A DNA stretch of 9,367 bases from positions 1 through 9,367 of the forward strand of contig JAUVZE010000031.1 in NCBI GenBank assembly GCA_030602665.1. Reading direction: 5' to 3'. Positions 5,373 through 9,367 of this stretch are shown here, one piece after another; within the stretch, counting starts at the first letter, position 1, and each line of letters opens with the position of its first letter. The DNA comes from Dehalococcoidia bacterium. Its GTDB lineage: Bacteria; Chloroflexota; Dehalococcoidia; Dehalococcoidales; JAUVZE01. The notes below the pieces were generated by a model, which saw nothing but the letters and a program-made list of their open reading frames with translations, made no database searches and was not told the DNA's origin. The translations under genes were made by a program, and so were the position numbers.

Positions 5373-6707
5373 ATGCCCAGAGGAAATACACTGGTTCTTA
5401 TAGCCATATTAGCCATCTTCGCCTTTGCCATCAGTGCCCTTGCCTACCCCCTGTTTGGGAGGGAGGATATGCGGCTGGGCTTGGATTTGCAGGGTGGTCT
5501 TCACATAGTTTATAAGGCTGATCTATCCAACGTTGAGCCGGGTGAGGAAGCCAGTATTATGGAGGGAGTAATTGCGGTTATCAGTAACCGGATTAACCCC
5601 CTGGGAGTAACCGAGCCAGTTATCCAGAAACAAGGTCAAGACCGTATATTGGTTCAACTACCTGGAAAGAGCATTACTGACAAAGAAAAGGAAAGGCTCT
5701 CACGGGTGGCGCTACTGGAGTTCGGGGAACTGGTCGCCGATGATGAAGAGGCGAAATGGGAAAATGAACTGGGCAGATGGAAACCAGCTACAGCAGTGAT
5801 TGATGGCGAGGAGAAGGCGCTAACCAGCCGCTATTTCAAAGAGAATACCTATGTATCTCAGGATAATCTGGGTAGACTATTACTGGTTTTTGAATGGGAT
5901 GAAGAAGGGAGCCAGTTATCTGAAGAAATTACCAGTCGTCTGATAAATAAGCCGCTGGGTATATTTGAGGGCAGTGTGGCTCTATTGGGAGAGGATGGCT
6001 TACCCATTGCCCCTATTGTCCACAGCACTATCAGAGATAGGGGTCAGATTGAAGGATTAAGCTTAAATGAGGCAACTAGTTTATCTGTACAACTTAATGC
6101 TGGTCGCCTACCTGTGCCTCTGGAAATACTCTATGACCAAACTGTATCACCTATACTAGGGGCTAGGTTTGTTGATATGAGTGTTAAGGCGGGGATAATT
6201 GGCATACTAATCGTGATATTATTTATGATTATCTACTATCGCCTGCCGGGAGTTCTTGCCAGCCTGGCTTTGATTTTTTATGGGGCGTTGGTATTGGCGT
6301 TGTTTAAGTTGATGCCGGTTACTCTCACCCTAGCGGGACTGGGTGGGTTTGTCCTATCCATAGGTATGGCGGTAGATGCTAACGTGCTTATCTTCGAACG
6401 GATGAAGGAGGAGTTTAGAACCGGACGGACATTGGGGGCAGCTATTGAGACTGGTTTTAACCGAGCCTGGACGGCTATCCGTGATGGTAATGTAACCACT
6501 CTTATTGTCTGCATTATTCTGTATGTGTTAGGCGGCACTATTGTCGCCAGTGCTCCAGTGCAGGGTTTTGCTCTTACCTTAGGTATGGGTGTATTGGTAA
6601 GTATGTTTACGGCTATTGTGGTTACTCGGACTATGCTACGCCTGTTTGTTGGCACTCGTTTGGGGCAGCGGACATCAATATTCAGCGTGTATTCAGGGAA
6701 GAAATAA
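5373..6707 (+). CDS. secD: Protein translocase subunit SecD
   Basis: SecD is half of the SecDF membrane complex that uses the proton motive force to pull secreted proteins through SecYEG. At 444 residues it has the compact form common outside proteobacteria. TM1 is at ~7-27, followed by the conserved LGLDLQGG (~36-43) and an extracytoplasmic P1-type domain with RINPLGVTEPVIQKQG. C-terminal membrane helices lie at about 272-292, 294-312, 316-343, 372-391 and 396-420. TM4 carries GMAVDANVLIFER, in which D335 matches the proton-pathway aspartate (T. thermophilus D340), so the SecD side looks intact. The ATG at 5373 follows the upstream stop by 2 nt. A GGTGAGG site at 5355-5361 lies within the end of cca, 11 nt away, a rather long spacing. 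The tight spacing indicates cotranscription. Confidence 0.96.
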   Translation: MPRGNTLVLIAILAIFAFAISALAYPLFGREDMRLGLDLQGGLHIVYKADLSNVEPGEEASIMEGVIAVISNRINPLGVTEPVIQKQGQDRILVQLPGKSITDKEKERLSRVALLEFGELVADDEEAKWENELGRWKPATAVIDGEEKALTSRYFKENTYVSQDNLGRLLLVFEWDEEGSQLSEEITSRLINKPLGIFEGSVALLGEDGLPIAPIVHSTIRDRGQIEGLSLNEATSLSVQLNAGRLPVPLEILYDQTVSPILGARFVDMSVKAGIIGILIVILFMIIYYRLPGVLASLALIFYGALVLALFKLMPVTLTLAGLGGFVLSIGMAVDANVLIFERMKEEFRTGRTLGAAIETGFNRAWTAIRDGNVTTLIVCIILYVLGGTIVASAPVQGFALTLGMGVLVSMFTAIVVTRTMLRLFVGTRLGQRTSIFSVYSGKK

Positions 6708-7633
6708 TGTTTGATATTATCGGCAAAAGGTTCTGGTTTTTGCTTATTTCAGGGGTGGTTATCCTTATCAGTGTCGTTTCACTAGCCGTCTTTGGTCTTA
6801 GGCCCGGGGTTGAGTTTAGTAGCGGCTCTATCCTGACAGTAAGCTTTGAGCAGGAGGTAGAACAGGAAGAGCTGAAACAGGAATTAGTCAATTTAGGCTA
6901 CCCCAACACCATTATTCAACGCACTGGAGACGGTGATTTCCTTATCCGCACCCGTGAATTGAGCGGGGAGAAAAAGACACAGCTAGAGGATGCATTAACC
7001 ACAAGGTTTGGTGGTCTCACCGAGAGTGAGTTCTACTCGGTGTCGCCAATGGTAGCGACGGAGACAGCCAGTAATGCTGCCATCGCGGTGGCCATTGCCG
7101 CCATTGGTGTACTTCTTTATGTTACCTGGGCGTTTCACAGGATGCCTAAGCCTTTCCGCTATGGCACCACTGCTATAGTAGCCTTGACACATGATGCCCT
7201 GGTGGCAGTAGGGGTTTTCTCTATTCTTGGTGGCCTGCTAGGCTGGGAGATTAATCTAATGTTTATTACCGGCATTCTGGCGGTTATTGGCTATAGTGTC
7301 AATAACACGGTGGTTGTCTTTGATAGAATACGCGAGAATTTGAAACTGGGTGTGAGCCCCGATTTTGAGGTGGTGGTTAATAATAGCCTGGTTGAGACTC
7401 TGGGTCGTTCTTTGAATACCAGCCTAACCACACTCTTTGTGGTGCTGGCTCTGCTGTTTTTTGTCGGGATGTCAATTCAGAATTTCGCTATAGTCCTACT
7501 GATTGGTGTTATTGTGGGAACTTTCAGTTCAATCTGTATTGCCCCCACGCTGCTGGTGGTGTGGGAGAAGGGGGAGTGGGGCCGACTCATTCAATGGCTA
7601 CCCATATCTGCGGTTAAGGGTAGAAGCAGGTGA
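6707..7633 (+). CDS. secF: Protein translocase subunit SecF with altered TM4 aspartate
   Basis: SecF is the partner of SecD in the pmf-driven export complex. It has 308 residues: TM1 at ~9-31, then GVEFSSGS in place of the usual GxDFxGG, a P4-like domain (ELKQELVNLGYPNTIIQRTGDGDFLIRT, described here by its ends at ~46-85), and five C-terminal helices from ~120 to 295. TM4 contains GYSVNNTVVVFDRIREN. The family consensus is GYSINDTVVVFDRIREN, so the aspartate linked to proton transport (T. thermophilus D637, E. coli D213) is Asn200 here (codon AAC at 7304-7306). The TM5 arginine (R234, in GRSLNTSLTT) is retained. The start overlaps the secD stop as TAATG (1 nt), implying translational coupling; GGGA at 6696-6699 gives a 7-nt spacing. 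Confidence 0.96.
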   Translation: MFDIIGKRFWFLLISGVVILISVVSLAVFGLRPGVEFSSGSILTVSFEQEVEQEELKQELVNLGYPNTIIQRTGDGDFLIRTRELSGEKKTQLEDALTTRFGGLTESEFYSVSPMVATETASNAAIAVAIAAIGVLLYVTWAFHRMPKPFRYGTTAIVALTHDALVAVGVFSILGGLLGWEINLMFITGILAVIGYSVNNTVVVFDRIRENLKLGVSPDFEVVVNNSLVETLGRSLNTSLTTLFVVLALLFFVGMSIQNFAIVLLIGVIVGTFSSICIAPTLLVVWEKGEWGRLIQWLPISAVKGRSR

Positions 7634-7639
7634 TGGGCG

Positions 7640-8551
7640 ATGTTTTCTACCAGAAGTGGTGCGGCTAAACTTTCCCTTATTGTTGTCACCGCGCTTATTA
7701 CACTCAAGGTAGTGGTGGCGGTCATCACCGGCAGCATCAGTATTTTAGCTCAGGCAGTGGATAGTTTCCTTGACCTGTTTGCCATATTAGTCGTCTTCTT
7801 GGCTGTTATTATAGCTACCAAGCCCGCTGATGAGGAACACCCCTTCGGTCATGGTAAAGTAGAGAATATCGCTGCTGTAGTCCAGGCGGTGCTGATTTTT
7901 ACTGCCGGTGGCTTGATAATCTATTCAGCGGTGCGCCGGATAATATTGGGCACAACAGTAGAGCTGACTGAAGCCGGGATAGGGGCAATGCTAGTTTCCT
8001 TGGTAGTCAGCCTCTGGCTCTCTCGTCACTTACTAAAGGTATCAAAAGCTACAGATTCAGTAGCGCTAGAGGCAACTGCACGCAATATTGCTGCTGATGT
8101 CTACTCGGCTGCTGGAGTGCTAGTAGGGCTAGTGGCGATACGCTTTACCGGACTCAATATTCTTGACCCGATTATCGCCCTGGTAGTAGCCTTATTTATT
8201 CTGAAAGCAGCCTATGATGTAATGCGGAAGTCATTTGGAGGGCTGATGGATATTAGGCTGCCCAAGGCAGAAGAAGCTGAAATAATGTCTTGTATTAATG
8301 AGCATGGCGGTCAGTTAGTGGGTTTCCACGCGCTGCGTACTCGCAAAGCGGGAAGCCGGCGCTACATAGACCTGCACCTAGTAATGCCGAAGAATGCTAG
8401 TGTGGAGGAAGCGCACCGGATGTGCGACCACTTAGAACAAGATATAGCAAATAGGCTGCAAAAGGCTAGTATAACTATTCATTGTGAACCCTGTAACGAA
8501 GAGTGTGACCAGTGCTCCGTTTCCTGTAGCCTACGCAAGGCGAAACCCTAA
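7640..8551 (+). CDS. Cation diffusion facilitator (CDF) metal exporter with Cys-rich tail
   Basis: This 303-residue inner-membrane divalent-metal/proton antiporter belongs to the CDF family (FieF/ZitB-like). It has about six transmembrane helices in residues 10-200 and a cytoplasmic ferredoxin-like domain from ~205. TM2 carries D41-x3-D45 (AVDSFLDL), and the loop has HPFGHGKVE (67-75), a strong family signature. The TM5 half-site reads N149-x3-D153 where FieF has H153-x3-D157. Lacking the histidine argues against a standard zinc site and may point to Mn or Fe, but specificity is not provable from sequence. The C-terminus has Cys at 282, 285, 289, 292 and 296 (CxxCxxxCxxCxxxC), an unusual soft-metal motif. 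The ATG lies 6 nt after the secF stop, with AGGTGA at 7628-7633 overlapping that stop, so the gene is probably cotranscribed with secDF. Its 3' end overlaps the opposite-strand deacetylase by 4 nt. Confidence 0.92.
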   Translation: MFSTRSGAAKLSLIVVTALITLKVVVAVITGSISILAQAVDSFLDLFAILVVFLAVIIATKPADEEHPFGHGKVENIAAVVQAVLIFTAGGLIIYSAVRRIILGTTVELTEAGIGAMLVSLVVSLWLSRHLLKVSKATDSVALEATARNIAADVYSAAGVLVGLVAIRFTGLNILDPIIALVVALFILKAAYDVMRKSFGGLMDIRLPKAEEAEIMSCINEHGGQLVGFHALRTRKAGSRRYIDLHLVMPKNASVEEAHRMCDHLEQDIANRLQKASITIHCEPCNEECDQCSVSCSLRKAKP

Positions 8552-9367
8552 AGCAGGTTGTGTATTTCCTTAATTTTCCTAATCAGAGGAGCAATGTTGG
8601 GCGCAGCCAATCCACGCGGTGACAGACCTAGAGGGTCTTCAATATTGGTGTTACCCAAAAGGACATCAAAGGTGGCCTTCACTGAGGCAGCTAAAGCAGT
8701 AAGATTATAGCCACCCTCCAGAGTGAAGACGAGACGACCACTACACAATTCATCGGCTAATCCCTTGATAATTTTCACCATCTGGGCAAAGCCGGTAACG
8801 CTTATCTGCATCAAGGCTAGTCCATCCGCCCAGTGGGTGTCGTAGCCGGCAGAAATCAGGATAAGCCCGGGGTTAAACCGTCTCGCCGCCGGGACAACGA
8901 TTTGGTCAAAGGCTGTTAAATATTCGGCATCACCACAGCCAGCCGGAAGCGGGATATTAATTGTGCTTCCCTCGCCGGCTCCAATACCCGTTTCTTCAAT
9001 CCCACCTGTTCCCGGGTAGAAGGGATACTCGTGGGTCGATGTGTAGAGCACCTGAGGGTTATCATAAAAAGCAGCCTGTGTGCCATTACCATGATGGACA
9101 TCGAAATCAATGATAAGGATGCGTTCCAGTTTATATTTAGCCAGGGCATATTTGGTGGCAATAGCCACATTATTAAATAAGCAGAAGCCCATAGCTCGCT
9201 GGGAGGTGGCGTGGTGACCCGGGGGTCTGACCAGGACAAAGGCGCTGCCTACCTCTCCATCCATAACTGCCTCGGTGGCTCTAATGACGCCACCAGCGGC
9301 GTAAATAGCGGCTTGGTAGGAGTCAGGTGACATAACTGTGTCAGCATCCAGCCAGCCGCCACCCTTG
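8548..9367 (-). CDS. Zinc-dependent histone deacetylase-like amidohydrolase, 5' end outside window
   Basis: This is a member of the arginase/deacetylase fold (HDAC, AcuC, acetylpolyamine amidohydrolase). It would hydrolyse acetyl-amide bonds on lysine side chains or polyamines in the cytoplasm. The frame is open to the right edge: the visible N-terminus (GGGWLDADT) is a conserved family stretch upstream of the ATG at 9333. That ATG is therefore internal, and roughly the first 80-100 residues are missing. All key residues are present: tandem catalytic HH in PPGHHAT (9211-9216), zinc ligands D and H in DFDVHHGNG (Asp codon 9100-9102), the third zinc Asp in SAGYDTHWADG (8839-8841), and the transition-state Tyr in LEGGYN (8707-8709). 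About 273 residues are visible of a likely ~350. It is transcribed convergently with the CDF gene and shares the last 4 nt (8548-8551). The substrate (protein lysine, acetoin-related or polyamine) cannot be decided here. Confidence 0.94.
   Translation of the reverse strand, partial: KGGGWLDADTVMSPDSYQAAIYAAGGVIRATEAVMDGEVGSAFVLVRPPGHHATSQRAMGFCLFNNVAIATKYALAKYKLERILIIDFDVHHGNGTQAAFYDNPQVLYTSTHEYPFYPGTGGIEETGIGAGEGSTINIPLPAGCGDAEYLTAFDQIVVPAARRFNPGLILISAGYDTHWADGLALMQISVTGFAQMVKIIKGLADELCSGRLVFTLEGGYNLTALAASVKATFDVLLGNTNIEDPLGLSPRGLAAPNIAPLIRKIKEIHNLL

Noticed and set aside
9331..9333. ATG as the start of the deacetylase gene
   Set aside because: In-frame codons upstream encode GGGWLDADT, a conserved family motif; the gene is cut by the window edge.

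Overview
The window looks like chromosomal DNA of an anaerobic Chloroflexota lineage, most likely in or near Dehalococcoidia. The basis is the style of the PriA, SecD and SecF proteins, the two small HTH regulators with sequences I associate with Dehalococcoidia genomes, and pyrimidine-rich palindromic intergenic repeats. This assignment is from memory of protein style, not from a database search.

Layout, left to right. (1) The 3' ~98% of priA, the primosomal replication-restart helicase, runs off the left edge (1-2397). (2) An accessory island (about 2398-3870) holds two small divergently transcribed HTH regulators. Each has a textbook sigma70 promoter (TTGACA-17 bp-TATAAT), and the two promoters share a closely similar operator-like sequence. 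The island ends with about 490 bp of non-coding DNA packed with GC-rich inverted repeats. (3) A four-gene plus-strand cluster (3871-8551) follows, with gaps of at most 6 nt or overlaps. It encodes a tRNA CCA-nucleotidyltransferase/poly(A) polymerase-family protein with an HD domain, SecD, SecF and a cation diffusion facilitator (CDF). A recognisable promoter, TTGATA-17 bp-TATAGT, lies just upstream. (4) A zinc-dependent histone-deacetylase-like amidohydrolase on the minus strand converges on the CDF gene, overlaps it by 4 nt and runs off the right edge.

PriA, the CCA enzyme and SecDF are housekeeping functions (replication restart, tRNA 3'-end maturation or repair, and pmf-assisted protein export). 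The most interesting signals are: the regulatory circuit between the divergent HTH genes, including a probably leaderless transcript; an Asp-to-Asn change in the SecF transmembrane site thought to carry protons; a CDF transporter with an altered metal site and a five-cysteine tail; and the palindromic repeat cluster. I see no convincing new multi-gene defence or metabolic system here. The HTH pair is the best candidate for undescribed regulation.
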